From Clostridia bacterium (GTDB lineage Bacteria > Bacillota > Clostridia > Christensenellales > CAG-1252), in assembly GCA_017394805.1 (NCBI GenBank), contig JAFPXC010000020.1, positions 1 through 64,000 of the forward strand: a stretch of DNA of 64,000 nt, read 5' to 3'. A program made the position numbers and the translations under genes. Below, piece by piece: positions 26,652-34,316 of the stretch. Within the stretch, counting starts at the first letter, position 1, and each line of letters begins with the position of its first letter. The notes under the pieces are model-generated. The model was not told where the DNA came from and did not search any database. It saw only the letters and a list, made by a program, of their open reading frames with translations.

Positions 26652-26727
26652 GCCCAGGTAGCTCAGTTGGTAGAGCAGTGGACTGAAAATCCGCGTGTCG
26701 CTGGTTCAAGTCCGGCCCTGGGCACCA
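26652..26727 (+). tRNA. tRNA-Phe(GAA)
   Basis: Acceptor GCCCAGG/CCTGGGC, anticodon loop CTGAAAA, CCA encoded. Confidence 0.95.
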
Positions 26728-26746
26728 AATCGGCTATTCTTGTCAT

Positions 26747-26821
26747 GCTGGTGTGGCTCAATGGCAGAGCAGCTGATTTGTAATCAGCAGGTTGATGGTT
26801 CGATTCCGTTCACCAGCTCCA
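26747..26821 (+). tRNA. tRNA-Thr(TGT)
   Basis: Acceptor GCTGGTG/CACCAGC, anticodon arm GCTGA-TTTGTAA-TCAGC, discriminator T, CCA encoded. Confidence 0.95.
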
Positions 26822-26827
26822 GATTTT

Positions 26828-26907
<80 letters not shown>

Positions 26908-26912
<5 letters not shown>

Positions 26913-27036
26913 AACATTGGCGACCTACAAAGTAGGTCGCTTTTGTTTTATCCCCGCGACTTGTGCTTGCACAAAGGCGCGAGGGATAAAACAAAAAGGG
27001 GCGCGCACGTAAAGGTGCGCGAGCCAATGTTTGGTG
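26908..27036. repeat. Large imperfect palindrome made of two convergent terminator-like arms
   Basis: CACCAAACATTGGC (26908-26921) recurs inverted as GCCAATGTTTGGTG (27023-27036). Inside, TTTTGTTTTATCCC recurs inverted as GGGATAAAACAAAA. Each arm encloses a different hairpin (GCGACCTAC stem on the left, GCGCGCAC stem on the right). The left arm is the 3' end of tRNA-Tyr and its terminator. Confidence 0.8.
26920..26949 (+). terminator. Terminator of the tRNA operon
   Basis: Perfect 9-bp stem GCGACCTAC/GTAGGTCGC with loop AAA, followed by TTTTGTTTT. Confidence 0.88.
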
Positions 27037-27279
27037 AGGGACGCCCACGGCGAGCGGGTGGATAGTCTTGAGCGAAGCGAAAGGCTTATACACCGAACGA
27101 AGTGGGATAAAGCACTACAAAAGGAAGGTGCAGGGAAACGACTTGTGCTTGCACAAAGGCGCGAGGGATAAAACAAAAGGGGCGCGCACGTAAAGGTGCG
27201 CGAGCCAATGTTTGGTGAAGGACGCCCACGGCGAGCGGGTGGATAGTCTTGAGCGAAGCGAAAGGCTTATACACCGAAC
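26957..27279. repeat. Two direct repeats of about 142 bp, 182-bp period
   Basis: 26957-27098 and 27139-27279 are almost identical. Each contains a CTTGTGC/GCACAAAG hairpin, the inverted tRNA-terminator-like arm, and the segment GAGCGAAGCGAAAGGC. No convincing protein is encoded. The segment resembles part of the T-loop insert of the tRNA-Gly array at 118-220. Confidence 0.85.
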
Positions 27280-27282
27280 CGG

Positions 27283-27390
27283 ACACGCCAAAGGCGTGAG
27301 TGAAGTTTCGCCTACGGCGAAGAGAAGTTGCATTCGCAGTGAAGTTCAAGGCAAAGCCTTGAGTGAAGTTTGCTCGGGGCGCAAGTTGCG
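27283..27390. repeat. Cluster of small hairpins joined by GTGAAGTT-like links
   Basis: Small inverted repeats (CACGCC/GGCGTG, TCGCC/GGCGA, CAAGGC/GCCTTG and a weaker TGC/GCA one) are separated by AGTGAAGTT, AGAGAAGTT or close variants. The remaining part, 27391-27522, shows no gene, RNA or strong signal to me. Confidence 0.65.
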
Positions 27391-27522
27391 GTATGAAATA
27401 GATGATTGTCTGCGGAGTGGATAGAGGGAAGTGCCACTACTTAGGGATTCCGCAAGTGCTTCGGATTGACGTATCTTTCGTGAACGAATAACGACGATTG
27501 TCAATTATTTTTTAATTTACCA

Positions 27523-27551
27523 TTGACAAACGTGTTGCGTCATCCTATATT
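27523..27551 (+). promoter_or_regulatory. Promoter of the TerD-like protein gene
   Basis: TTGACA, 17-bp spacer, TATATT (27546-27551). Transcription start near 27558 and an AGGAGG site before ATG 27592. Confidence 0.75.
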
Positions 27552-27591
27552 GAAAATGTGTTAATTGAAATATGTGAATGAGGAGGACAGT

Positions 27592-29742
27592 ATGGATAAC
27601 TTCTTCGAGATGATGTTGCGCCGTAAGGACGCATTGTTGTTGCAACCCAAAGATATTACGTACGTGCAGAACGAGTACGAGAAGGCCTACTTGGTGGCCG
27701 CCGTGGGCAATATGATCAGCCTCGGCTTCGAACCGTCCGTGCAATGTATTCGCGTGCTGTCTGCGTACAGCCTCGACGAAATGAAAGACCTCGTGCCCAT
27801 GATGATGTTTTACTTGCGCAAAAAAGTGGGCGCCAACGTGCAATATAATCCGATGTACCCCAATTTCCCCGAGCAAGTGGCCGAGGCAAGTGACGTGGAG
27901 TTGTTTTTCAACGCCATCGTTCATTATGCTACGTTCGGGCTGTTGAAGCCCTATTACGTAGAGGATCCGCGCCCCGCATTGAAAGAGGCGGGAAAACTGC
28001 GTATTCTCAACCTCGGCAAGAAAGAGGAAGTCGTGGAGATGATTCAAAATCTTTTGAACAGCCCCACTTCGTTGTCATCCGTGGACGTGTGCGACTTCAA
28101 AATCTTCATCGAGAACTACGAGGATTACTCGACGGTGTTGCCTGAAACCATTCCGTTTAAGGAAAACGTCGCCGTGGTGACCGCGATGATGTTCCTGTCA
28201 CCCGACAGATACGGCGCCGCGGGCATCGGCAAATACGTCAAGACCGCGACCGACGTACTGCGCATGATCACGGCGGCTTCGGGCGGCGACGTCAGTTTGG
28301 CGAGAAACTGCAAGTATGACAATCTGGACAGAGAGCATCGCCGTATGGTGATGGATTTGCTGGCAAATTGCGGCAAAATCGACGAAGATTTGTTCCGTTA
28401 TCGCCAAAAATGGCTGCGTATCGGTGAAATCGTGCATCCGTTTGAGTTCAAAGCGGGCAAATATCAAGGCGTCGTCAAGGCGTTCGATATGCTGCGCAAC
28501 CAACACAAACCGCAGTATTTCAACGGCGCGGTAGAGGCGTATATTATCAACAAAGATGTAGACGGCTTGGTGAAATTGCTATCCAAACGCCCCACCGAAT
28601 TTGCGCGTAGATTGGACAAGATCCTGCGCGACAATCCCGCGTGCTCGGACGATATCCTGGACGCTTTCGCCCAAGTGGCCAAAGAGGTGTCTACGCCCGT
28701 ATTGCTCAATTTGCGAGAGTTCTATCGTCATCGCAACGAGAAAAAGGTCGGCCGTTTCGTCTTCCCCAAGGGTATGCTGGCCAAGGTGGAAGAGATCGAG
28801 CAAGTCGAAGTGTACCTCGACGAGGCGGTCTGTCGAAAACTCGTGGACGTGTGCACGGCCGCGTTGCTGGACGTGTACAAAACGCGCGAGCCCATGGGAA
28901 AAGTGTACGTCGACGAGTCGCTACGGGATATCGTCGTGCCGTTCGGTCAGCGCAGCGCTTTGGGTACGTCCAAAATCGTGACGCGCGGCAGTCGCTTCGC
29001 CTTGGACGCCAAGACGGTGCGCGGCTTTATCTGGTGGACCGATACCCGCAAAGGCAATCGAGTGGACGTGGATTTGTCCGCCGAATTGCTGAATAAGGAC
29101 TGGGAATACGTCGCGCATATCTCGTTCACCCATCTGCGCGAGGGTGCGCTCGGCTATCATTCGGGTGATATCGTCAACGGCGGCGATTTCGACGGCGAAG
29201 GCGTGGCCGAATTTATCGACCTCAACGTGGACGAATGCCGCAAAGCAGGCGCGCGGTACGCGGTTTTTATGGTGTTTTGCTATACTTCCCAGCCTTTCAA
29301 CACCTTGGAACACGCCGCTTTCGGTTGGATGAACCGTGAAGAACCCAATTCGGGCGAGATTTTCGAGCCGAGAACGGTCGAAATGAAGATGTCTTTGACG
29401 ACCGACGGCAATATGTGCCTGCCCGTCGTCTACGACTTCGAAGAAAAGACGTTCATCTGGGCTGACCTCAGCGGGGAGCAGTTCGGTTTGAATATGCTGG
29501 AGACCACGCAGAACAAGGCGCTCACGATGGCCAAAGCCACCGTGTATATGCAAAAACCCAACTTGTACGATTTGGTATGCCTGAACGCGCAAGCGAGAGG
29601 GGAGTTGGCAGAGACGCCCGAAGAGGCGGATATCGTCTTTGGCAAAGAGCGCGTCGAATTGCCCGTGGCGGAGGAGGGCGAGCCCGAAAAGGCGTTCGTG
29701 TCCGCCTACGATATCGATTATATCGTGGGAAATTTGCTGTAA
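27592..29742 (+). CDS. Large cytosolic protein: helical N-terminal region plus TerD-like domain
   Basis: 716 residues, no signal peptide or membrane segment. Residues 1 to about 430 look all-helical, like HEAT-type repeats. Residues about 436-640 resemble the TerD fold of tellurium/stress proteins: RVDVDLSAELL (about 489), HSGDIVNGGDFDGEGVAEF (about 522) and RYAVFMVFCYTSQPFNTLEHAAFGWM compare with the DLDAS and HTGDN...GEG motifs that bind calcium there. No Ro60-type vWA MIDAS (DxSxS) is seen. The start was set by AGGAGG upstream of ATG 27592. It stands alone with its own promoter, and a structured RNA gene follows in the same direction. A role as partner of that RNA is inference. Confidence 0.6.
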   Translation: MDNFFEMMLRRKDALLLQPKDITYVQNEYEKAYLVAAVGNMISLGFEPSVQCIRVLSAYSLDEMKDLVPMMMFYLRKKVGANVQYNPMYPNFPEQVAEASDVELFFNAIVHYATFGLLKPYYVEDPRPALKEAGKLRILNLGKKEEVVEMIQNLLNSPTSLSSVDVCDFKIFIENYEDYSTVLPETIPFKENVAVVTAMMFLSPDRYGAAGIGKYVKTATDVLRMITAASGGDVSLARNCKYDNLDREHRRMVMDLLANCGKIDEDLFRYRQKWLRIGEIVHPFEFKAGKYQGVVKAFDMLRNQHKPQYFNGAVEAYIINKDVDGLVKLLSKRPTEFARRLDKILRDNPACSDDILDAFAQVAKEVSTPVLLNLREFYRHRNEKKVGRFVFPKGMLAKVEEIEQVEVYLDEAVCRKLVDVCTAALLDVYKTREPMGKVYVDESLRDIVVPFGQRSALGTSKIVTRGSRFALDAKTVRGFIWWTDTRKGNRVDVDLSAELLNKDWEYVAHISFTHLREGALGYHSGDIVNGGDFDGEGVAEFIDLNVDECRKAGARYAVFMVFCYTSQPFNTLEHAAFGWMNREEPNSGEIFEPRTVEMKMSLTTDGNMCLPVVYDFEEKTFIWADLSGEQFGLNMLETTQNKALTMAKATVYMQKPNLYDLVCLNAQARGELAETPEEADIVFGKERVELPVAEEGEPEKAFVSAYDIDYIVGNLL

Positions 29743-29747
29743 GGCTA

Positions 29748-29776
29748 TTGACAAAACGCAAATAGCAACCTATTAT
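29748..29776 (+). promoter_or_regulatory. Promoter of the structured RNA
   Basis: TTGACA, 17-bp spacer, TATTAT (29771-29776), starting directly after the stop of the TerD-like gene. Predicted transcription start is about 29783, at the first bases of the RNA's terminal helix. Confidence 0.8.
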
Positions 29777-29782
29777 AATAAT

Positions 29783-30044
29783 ATCCAAAACAACCGCTTG
29801 GCTATTGTCGCTCATCCTTCTATAGGGGCGTATGCCCAAGGAGATCCTGTTCCCCCCGTTCGCGGGGAGAAATTGAGCGCAACTTACCAAGCGAGTCGGC
29901 TACGGAAAGCATCCTTCTATTTTTGGCTGATAACCCGGAGGTCGTTGGTTCGAGTCCAACCTGCGCGAATGCGCGGTAGCCCAGGAGGTAGAGCGCCGTT
30001 TCGAAGCTTTCGACTTTCCGACGTGTTGTTTTGGGTATTTTTTT
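29783..30044 (+). ncRNA. Structured RNA containing a circularly permuted tRNA-Ile-like domain
   Basis: About 262 nt from the predicted start to a T7 tract. 5' end ATATCCAAAACAAC (29781-29794) pairs with GTTGTTTTGGGTAT (30025-30038), 14 bp with one G-T. CGCTTGG (29795-29801) pairs with CCAAGCG (29887-29893), enclosing hairpins CCCCG-TTCG-CGGGG, TCCTT/AAGGA with GGGC/GCCC, and CGCTCA/TGAGCG. CGGAAAG (29903-29909) pairs with CTTTCCG (30014-30020) and encloses the tRNA-like domain 29925-29998. No protein is encoded. Bacterial YrlA-type Y RNAs also combine paired ends with a tRNA-like module, so that family is the closest known idea. A TTCGAAG after the domain only resembles the Y RNA motif. It is not tmRNA, RNase P or SRP RNA as far as I can see. 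Confidence 0.75.
29925..29998 (+). other. Permuted tRNA-Ile(GAT)-like domain
   Basis: Order along the strand, in tRNA numbering: 30-31 GG, loop CTGATAA (anticodon GAT), CCCGG, AGGTC, T arm GTTGG-TTCGAGT-CCAAC, 3' acceptor CTGCGCG (29961-29967), link AA, 5' acceptor TGCGCGG (29970-29976), T8 A9, D arm ending GAGC, G26, then 27-29 CCG. Joining the outer ends gives CCG+GG, a perfect anticodon-stem partner for CCCGG. The acceptor stem has 7 pairs including G-T pairs and is capped by two bases; no CCA. The D stem has one C-A mismatch. Confidence 0.8.
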
Positions 30045-30050
30045 ATGACA

Positions 30051-30087
30051 AATAAGGTGGTTTGGCGTCAAATTACCTTATTTTTTT
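30051..30087 (+). terminator. Terminator between the structured RNA and spoIIAA
   Basis: Perfect 8-bp stem AATAAGGT/ACCTTATT followed by a T run ending at 30087. The U tract at 30038-30044 after the RNA's own end helix may terminate first. Confidence 0.8.
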
Positions 30088-30141
30088 ACAGTCATACGGG
30101 GGTATACTGTGAGTACAAGCCGACTGGTTGGGAGGTAGAAG

Positions 30142-30447
30142 ATGGACATCGAGATAACGGGTGACAGAGATACGGTAGTGGTAAGTCCTCACGGGTATAT
30201 AGACGAATATACGGCGCCCTCCTTGCGCCGCGCGTTGGATAAAGCCGCGGACGCCTATCCGTTGACGGTCGTATTGAACTTTGAAAACGTGGATTTTATG
30301 GACAGCACGGGCATAGGCACCATACTCGCCAGGTACAAAGTCATGCGCGACCGCAATATCGAATTGTGCGTCAAAAACGTCAACAGACAAGTGGACAAGT
30401 TGTTTCGCCTTACGGGCATATACTCGATACTCAATTTGGTGAGGTAA
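30142..30447 (+). CDS. spoIIAA: Anti-sigma F factor antagonist
   Basis: 101 residues. A STAS protein with the conserved phosphorylatable serine in FMDSTGIGTI (about 55-64). When dephosphorylated it frees SigF from SpoIIAB. GGGAGGT precedes the ATG. The region just upstream has a near-palindromic ACAGTCATAC...TATACTGT (30087-30110) of unknown meaning. First gene of the spoIIA operon. Confidence 0.94.
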   Translation: MDIEITGDRDTVVVSPHGYIDEYTAPSLRRALDKAADAYPLTVVLNFENVDFMDSTGIGTILARYKVMRDRNIELCVKNVNRQVDKLFRLTGIYSILNLVR

Positions 30448-30450
30448 GCT

Positions 30451-30879
30451 ATGAAAATGGAAAATTATTGCAGATTGACGGTGAATTCCGCGACGAAAAT
30501 AGAGTCCTTCGTGCGCTGCACGGTGGCCGCGTTTTGCGGATTGCTCAACCCGACGGTGGAAGAGATCAACGATATCAAGACGGCCGTGTCCGAAGCCGTC
30601 AATAACTGCGTCGTGCACGCCTACGGCGGAAAAGACGGCGAGATTGACGTGGAAGTGTCCCTCTATGAAGATAGCGTGCAAGTGACCGTGCGTGACGAGG
30701 GCTGCGGCTTTGACAACGTGCAAGAGGCCATGCAACCCTTCTATACCAGCAAGCCCAACGAAGAGCGCAGCGGTATGGGATTTACCTTGATGCAGGCGTT
30801 TATGAACGAGGTAGAGGTGATGAGCCGTCGCGGCGAGGGGACGACCGTGGTGATGCGGAAGCAAATCGCGTCATGTTGA
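30451..30879 (+). CDS. spoIIAB: Anti-sigma F factor, serine kinase
   Basis: 142 residues. A GHKL ATPase fold with AVSEAVNNCVVHAYGG (N box, about 47), VRDEGCGFDN (G1, about 83) and GMGFTLMQAFM (G2, about 109). It binds SigF and phosphorylates SpoIIAA. Three bases after spoIIAA, overlapping sigF by 7. Confidence 0.95.
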   Translation: MKMENYCRLTVNSATKIESFVRCTVAAFCGLLNPTVEEINDIKTAVSEAVNNCVVHAYGGKDGEIDVEVSLYEDSVQVTVRDEGCGFDNVQEAMQPFYTSKPNEERSGMGFTLMQAFMNEVEVMSRRGEGTTVVMRKQIASC

Positions 30880-31583
30880 GCCGAGATGAGACGGTACGAC
30901 TGATAGAAAAAGCGCAAGCGGGCGATAAAGAGGCCGCCGAAACATTGGTGGCGGAAAATATGCCCCTCGTAAAGAGTATTGCCAAGCGGTATAAGAACTC
31001 GGTGGAGTACGACGACCTCATCCAGCTGGGGAGTTTGGGGTTGTACAAGGCGATAATGAATTTCGACGTTAAGTTCGGCGTGCGGTTTTCTACCTACGCC
31101 GTGCCCATGATCGCGGGAGAAATCAAGCGGCATATCCGCGATGAAGGCCCGATAAAGATATCGCGCCAGACCAAGTCGCTGGCCGCGCAAATCGCGCGGT
31201 TTACCGAGGAATACCGACAAAAAGAGGGGCGAGAGCCCACCATGGACGAAATCGCCGAGGCCTTGCGGGTGGAATCGTCCGAAGTGGTGTACGCGATGGA
31301 CAGTACCCTTGCGCCCGTGTCCCTCTATGAGAAATACGACGAGGACGGGTGCTATCTCATCGATACTCTGCGCACCGAGGACCAAACGGACGCGATGCTC
31401 GACCGTATCATGCTACGCCAATGCATCAAGGCCTTGGACGAGCGCGACCGCAAAATAATATTGTTGCGCTACTACCGCGACAAGACGCAGTCGGAAGTGG
31501 CGGCGATACTGGGGGTGTCGCAAGTGCAGGTGTCGCGGTTGGAGGCGCGAATTATACGCGAAATGCGGGATAAAATGTCCTGA
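30873..31583 (+). CDS. sigF: Sporulation sigma factor SigF
   Basis: 236 residues. Region 2 with YDDLIQLGSLGLYKAIMNFD and FSTYAVPMIAGEIKRHIRD, region 3 and region 4 (LSEVAAILGVSQVQVSRLEARI-like, written here QSEVAAILGVSQVQVS). It directs early forespore transcription. Assignment to SigF rather than SigG rests on the spoIIAA-spoIIAB context. Confidence 0.95.
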   Translation: MLSRDETVRLIEKAQAGDKEAAETLVAENMPLVKSIAKRYKNSVEYDDLIQLGSLGLYKAIMNFDVKFGVRFSTYAVPMIAGEIKRHIRDEGPIKISRQTKSLAAQIARFTEEYRQKEGREPTMDEIAEALRVESSEVVYAMDSTLAPVSLYEKYDEDGCYLIDTLRTEDQTDAMLDRIMLRQCIKALDERDRKIILLRYYRDKTQSEVAAILGVSQVQVSRLEARIIREMRDKMS

Positions 31584-31632
31584 CTTCTATTTTATACGCA
31601 TAAGCGAGCGAGGATTCGTCCATCATTCCCGT

Positions 31633-31767
31633 ATGAAAAAGCCTTTGAGTTTTTTGGGAGACCAAGCGGAGGACGTGGAGATCTACGCCCCAAGCAAGGC
31701 TTTGGAGGAGGACGGATTTGATAGAGAAAGAAGAGTACGTCGAACTTGTCAAGAAGACGACGCCTAA
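31633..31767 (+). CDS. Possible small protein (44 residues) before spoVAC
   Basis: An open frame from ATG 31633 begins MKKPLSFLGDQAEDVEIYAP and runs into the spoVAC start in another frame. No ribosome binding site is evident. It fills most of the 134-base gap between sigF and spoVAC, which is otherwise empty. It may be real and coupled to spoVAC, or chance. Confidence 0.3.
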   Translation: MKKPLSFLGDQAEDVEIYAPSKALEEDGFDRERRVRRTCQEDDA

Positions 31768-32161
31768 ATCCAAGGAACTGAAAACCCTGCCCATCGCTTT
31801 TGCGGTCGGCGGGTTTATTTGCTGTATCGGGCAAGCGTTTCGGCTGATTTACAGCACGTTTTTGCCTATAGGCAAAGTGACCGCCGGAAGCTTGACGTCG
31901 GTGACGATGATTTTTATCGGCTCGCTGTTGACGGGACTGGGCGTGTACGACAAAATCGGCAAGGTGGCGGGCGCCGGCTCTATCGTGCCCATCACGGGGT
32001 TTGCCAATTCGGTGGTGTCACCCGCGATGGAATTTAACCGCGAGGGCGTGGTGCTGGGCGTGATGAGCAAAATGTTCGTGGTGGCAGGCCCCGTCATCGT
32101 GTCGGGCGTGGTGGCTTCTATCATCATTGCGCTCGTCTATTATATCGTGGGGTTGTTTTGA
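31718..32161 (+). CDS. spoVAC: Stage V sporulation protein AC
   Basis: 147 residues, several hydrophobic helices with PIAFAVGGFICCIGQAF and the GAGSIVPITGFANSVVSPAMEF motif. SpoVAC is a membrane channel component for calcium-dipicolinate uptake into the spore. The start is TTG at 31718, chosen for the GGAGGAGG site 7 bases upstream. Overlaps spoVAD by one base. Confidence 0.93.
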   Translation: MIEKEEYVELVKKTTPKSKELKTLPIAFAVGGFICCIGQAFRLIYSTFLPIGKVTAGSLTSVTMIFIGSLLTGLGVYDKIGKVAGAGSIVPITGFANSVVSPAMEFNREGVVLGVMSKMFVVAGPVIVSGVVASIIIALVYYIVGLF

Positions 32162-33162
32162 TGAACGGCGGCAAGCAGACCATTTTGTTCGAGAAAAAGC
32201 CGCATATCGTCGCAGGCTACGGCATCGTCGGGCCCAAAGAAGGGGAAGGGCCGCTCGCTCGCTACTTCGACGAGGTGGCCAAGGACGACTTGTTCGACCA
32301 GGAAAGTTATGAAAAAGCCGAGTGCAAAATGCACCTTTTGGCCATCGAGCGTGCCATAGAAAGAGCGGGATTGCAAGAGTCGGACGTGGACGCGCTGTTG
32401 TCGGGCGACTTGCTCAATCAAATCATTTCGTCTTCCTTTTCGGCGCGGGAGTTGGATATACCGTTTTTGGGGCTGTACAACGCGTGCAGTACCTTCGGCG
32501 AGGCGCTAATATTGGGCAGTATCCTCTTGTCGGGCGGCAGTATGCGGGTGGTGGCGTGCTCGACGAGCAGTCACTTCTCGACGGCGGAACGGCAGTACCG
32601 CTTTCCGTTGGAGTTGGGTACGCAAATGACGCCTACCGCACAGTGGACGGTGACGGGCAGCGGGTGTTCGGTGCTGGCCGCAGAGGGCGAAGGCCCCGTC
32701 GTGACCGCCGCTACCGTGGGTAAGGTGATAGACTACGACATTACGGACGCCAACAATATGGGCGCGGCTATGGCGCCGGCGGCGGCCTACACCATCGCCA
32801 CGCACCTACGGGAGACCGATAGAAACGTGGACTATTACGACGCGGTCGTGACGGGCGACTTGGGAATTTTCGGCTCGGAAATGTTGCACCAACTGTTGTT
32901 AAGCGAGGGGATAGACGTGGCCGACAATCATCTCGATTGCGGCAAACTCGTATTCGACGAAAAGCAAAAAGTGCACATGGGCGGCAGCGGCGCGGGCTGT
33001 TCGTCCAGCGTGTTCAACACCTATTTTTTGCAACAATTCAAAGAGGGCAAGTTGAAGCGCGTGCTGTTCGTGCCGACGGGTGCTTTGCTTAGCAAGGTTT
33101 CGTCCTTGCAGGGGGAGAGCATTCCCGCCATCGCGCACGCCGTGGCCATAGAGGTGGAATGA
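32161..33162 (+). CDS. spoVAD: Stage V sporulation protein AD
   Basis: 333 residues, family length. Thiolase-like fold that binds dipicolinic acid. Visible are KPHIVAGYGIVGPKEGEGPL, LSGDLLNQIISSSFSARE, LGLYNACSTFGEAL and VVTGDLGIFGSEML. It starts TGATG with the spoVAC stop. Confidence 0.95.
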   Translation: MNGGKQTILFEKKPHIVAGYGIVGPKEGEGPLARYFDEVAKDDLFDQESYEKAECKMHLLAIERAIERAGLQESDVDALLSGDLLNQIISSSFSARELDIPFLGLYNACSTFGEALILGSILLSGGSMRVVACSTSSHFSTAERQYRFPLELGTQMTPTAQWTVTGSGCSVLAAEGEGPVVTAATVGKVIDYDITDANNMGAAMAPAAAYTIATHLRETDRNVDYYDAVVTGDLGIFGSEMLHQLLLSEGIDVADNHLDCGKLVFDEKQKVHMGGSGAGCSSSVFNTYFLQQFKEGKLKRVLFVPTGALLSKVSSLQGESIPAIAHAVAIEVE

Positions 33163-33530
33163 TGGATATATTCTTGCAATTTTTACAGGCGTTCGCCGTG
33201 GGCGGGTTGATTTGCCTCGTCGGTCAACTGCTCATCAACTATACCAAGATGACGTCTTCGCGGATACTCGTGATTTTCCTCTTGCTCGGGGCGGCGCTGG
33301 AAGGGGCGCAACTCTTTGATCCCATCGAGAAGTTCGCGGGGTGCGGTATCACCATACCCATCGTGGGCTTCGGCGCGACTTTGGTGAAAGGCGCGGTCAA
33401 AGCCATGCACGAAACGGGGCTGTTGGGCGTGCTGACGGGCGGCATCGTGGCGGGCGCCGCAGGCTTGGCGGCGGCCATACTGTTCGGCTTTATGATGTCC
33501 ATCATCTTCAAAGCGCGCACCAAGTCGTAG
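33159..33530 (+). CDS. spoVAE: Stage V sporulation protein AE (AEb type)
   Basis: 123 residues. Membrane protein with AVGGLICLVGQLLI and IPIVGFGATLVKGA. Third gene of the minimal spoVAC-AD-AE set typical of Clostridia. ATG at 33159 or 33162 are both possible; GAGGTGG lies just upstream. Confidence 0.92.
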   Translation: MMDIFLQFLQAFAVGGLICLVGQLLINYTKMTSSRILVIFLLLGAALEGAQLFDPIEKFAGCGITIPIVGFGATLVKGAVKAMHETGLLGVLTGGIVAGAAGLAAAILFGFMMSIIFKARTKS

Positions 33531-33535
33531 GGGAA

Positions 33536-34168
33536 TCAGGGAATCAAATCCAGAAAGTTGGTGCCGTTTTCGCCCGCGACGTAGACGTTGGGGACGGTGG
33601 CGGCGTACATTTTTTCGCATATGGGCACGTAATAGGTGTAGTGCAAGTCCTCGATGGCGGCGGGTACGGTGACGTGCGCGGTGGCCTCTACGACCAAATA
33701 GACCGCGTAGCGTATTTGGTTGATGCCCACCGATTGGCAGATGGCCGTGTATTGGGTGGCGACGTCGTACGAAACGTGCAGGGTATAGATCTCGCTACGA
33801 CCTTTGTCCGCCCAATACGAGCCGCCGAAGAGCGCGCCTTTGGGAAAGGACACGGGCAGGCGTTCGTACTGCCGCAGGTCGAGAGCGCATTGTACGTTGC
33901 ATTGGTTTGCCAGCTTGTTGACGGCGAGGGCGTTGACTTTGACCTGCGTCGATTCGGCGCTCAGCGGGGTTTCGGCGACGTAGGACGCGTCCGTGTTTTC
34001 GATGACCGCAAGGCAGGTGCGGTTGATTTGCGCGTGCAAAACCTCTTCAACTTTGGCGCGGCCGCTTTGGACGATCTGCGCGTCGAAGACCTTGCCCACT
34101 CGGCAGGATAGGGCCACGGCCAGCGCAGCCAAACACAATGCTACGAAGATGATTTTGAATTTGCGCAC
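33536..34168 (-). CDS. yunB: YunB-like sporulation protein
   Basis: About 210 residues from a GTG start at 34168. N-terminal membrane anchor (about 4-22), then an extracytoplasmic domain with VNALAVNKLANQC, LPVSFPKGALFGGSYWADKG, SVGINQIRYAVYLVVEA and the end VPNVYVAGENGTNFLDL, matching the YunB order. Needed for proper spore formation in Bacillus. TATACT lies 5 bases before the GTG but no good -35 box is present. Longer starts up to 34237 exist. Confidence 0.75.
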   Translation of the reverse strand: MRKFKIIFVALCLAALAVALSCRVGKVFDAQIVQSGRAKVEEVLHAQINRTCLAVIENTDASYVAETPLSAESTQVKVNALAVNKLANQCNVQCALDLRQYERLPVSFPKGALFGGSYWADKGRSEIYTLHVSYDVATQYTAICQSVGINQIRYAVYLVVEATAHVTVPAAIEDLHYTYYVPICEKMYAATVPNVYVAGENGTNFLDLIP

Positions 34169-34253
34169 GGTACAGTATATGACGTATCGGCGCGTTTTTT
34201 GCCCCCGTGGGCGCGTGTACGCACGCAAAAACGGCAAAGGTGCGTCAAGTTGC

Positions 34254-34282
34254 TTGACGAGTGGGGCAAATCGTGGTAAATT
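34254..34282 (+). promoter_or_regulatory. Promoter of the pheS operon
   Basis: TTGACG, 17-bp spacer, TAAATT (34277-34282). About 28 bases of leader with a GGAGAA site; no T-box leader is present in the short gap. Confidence 0.6.
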
Positions 34283-34316
34283 AAAATATAGAATATTTTA
34301 ACGAACGGAGAACATT

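Noticed and set aside
26951..27390. CRISPR array
   Set aside because: Only two long repeats with one spacer and variable hairpins; no cas genes and no regular short repeat-spacer pattern.
29783..30044. tmRNA (including permuted two-piece form)
   Set aside because: A normal D arm and full anticodon arm are present, there is no tag reading frame and no tmRNA-type alanine acceptor stem.
29783..30044. Permuted group I intron with tRNA exons
   Set aside because: I could not find the conserved P7/P3 core sequences, and the 3' flank is too short. A covariance search would settle it.
34168..34202. Sixth leaderless gene (yunB-like, GTG start)
   Set aside because: The TATACT is five bases, not six, from the GTG and no reasonable -35 box lies 17 bp upstream.
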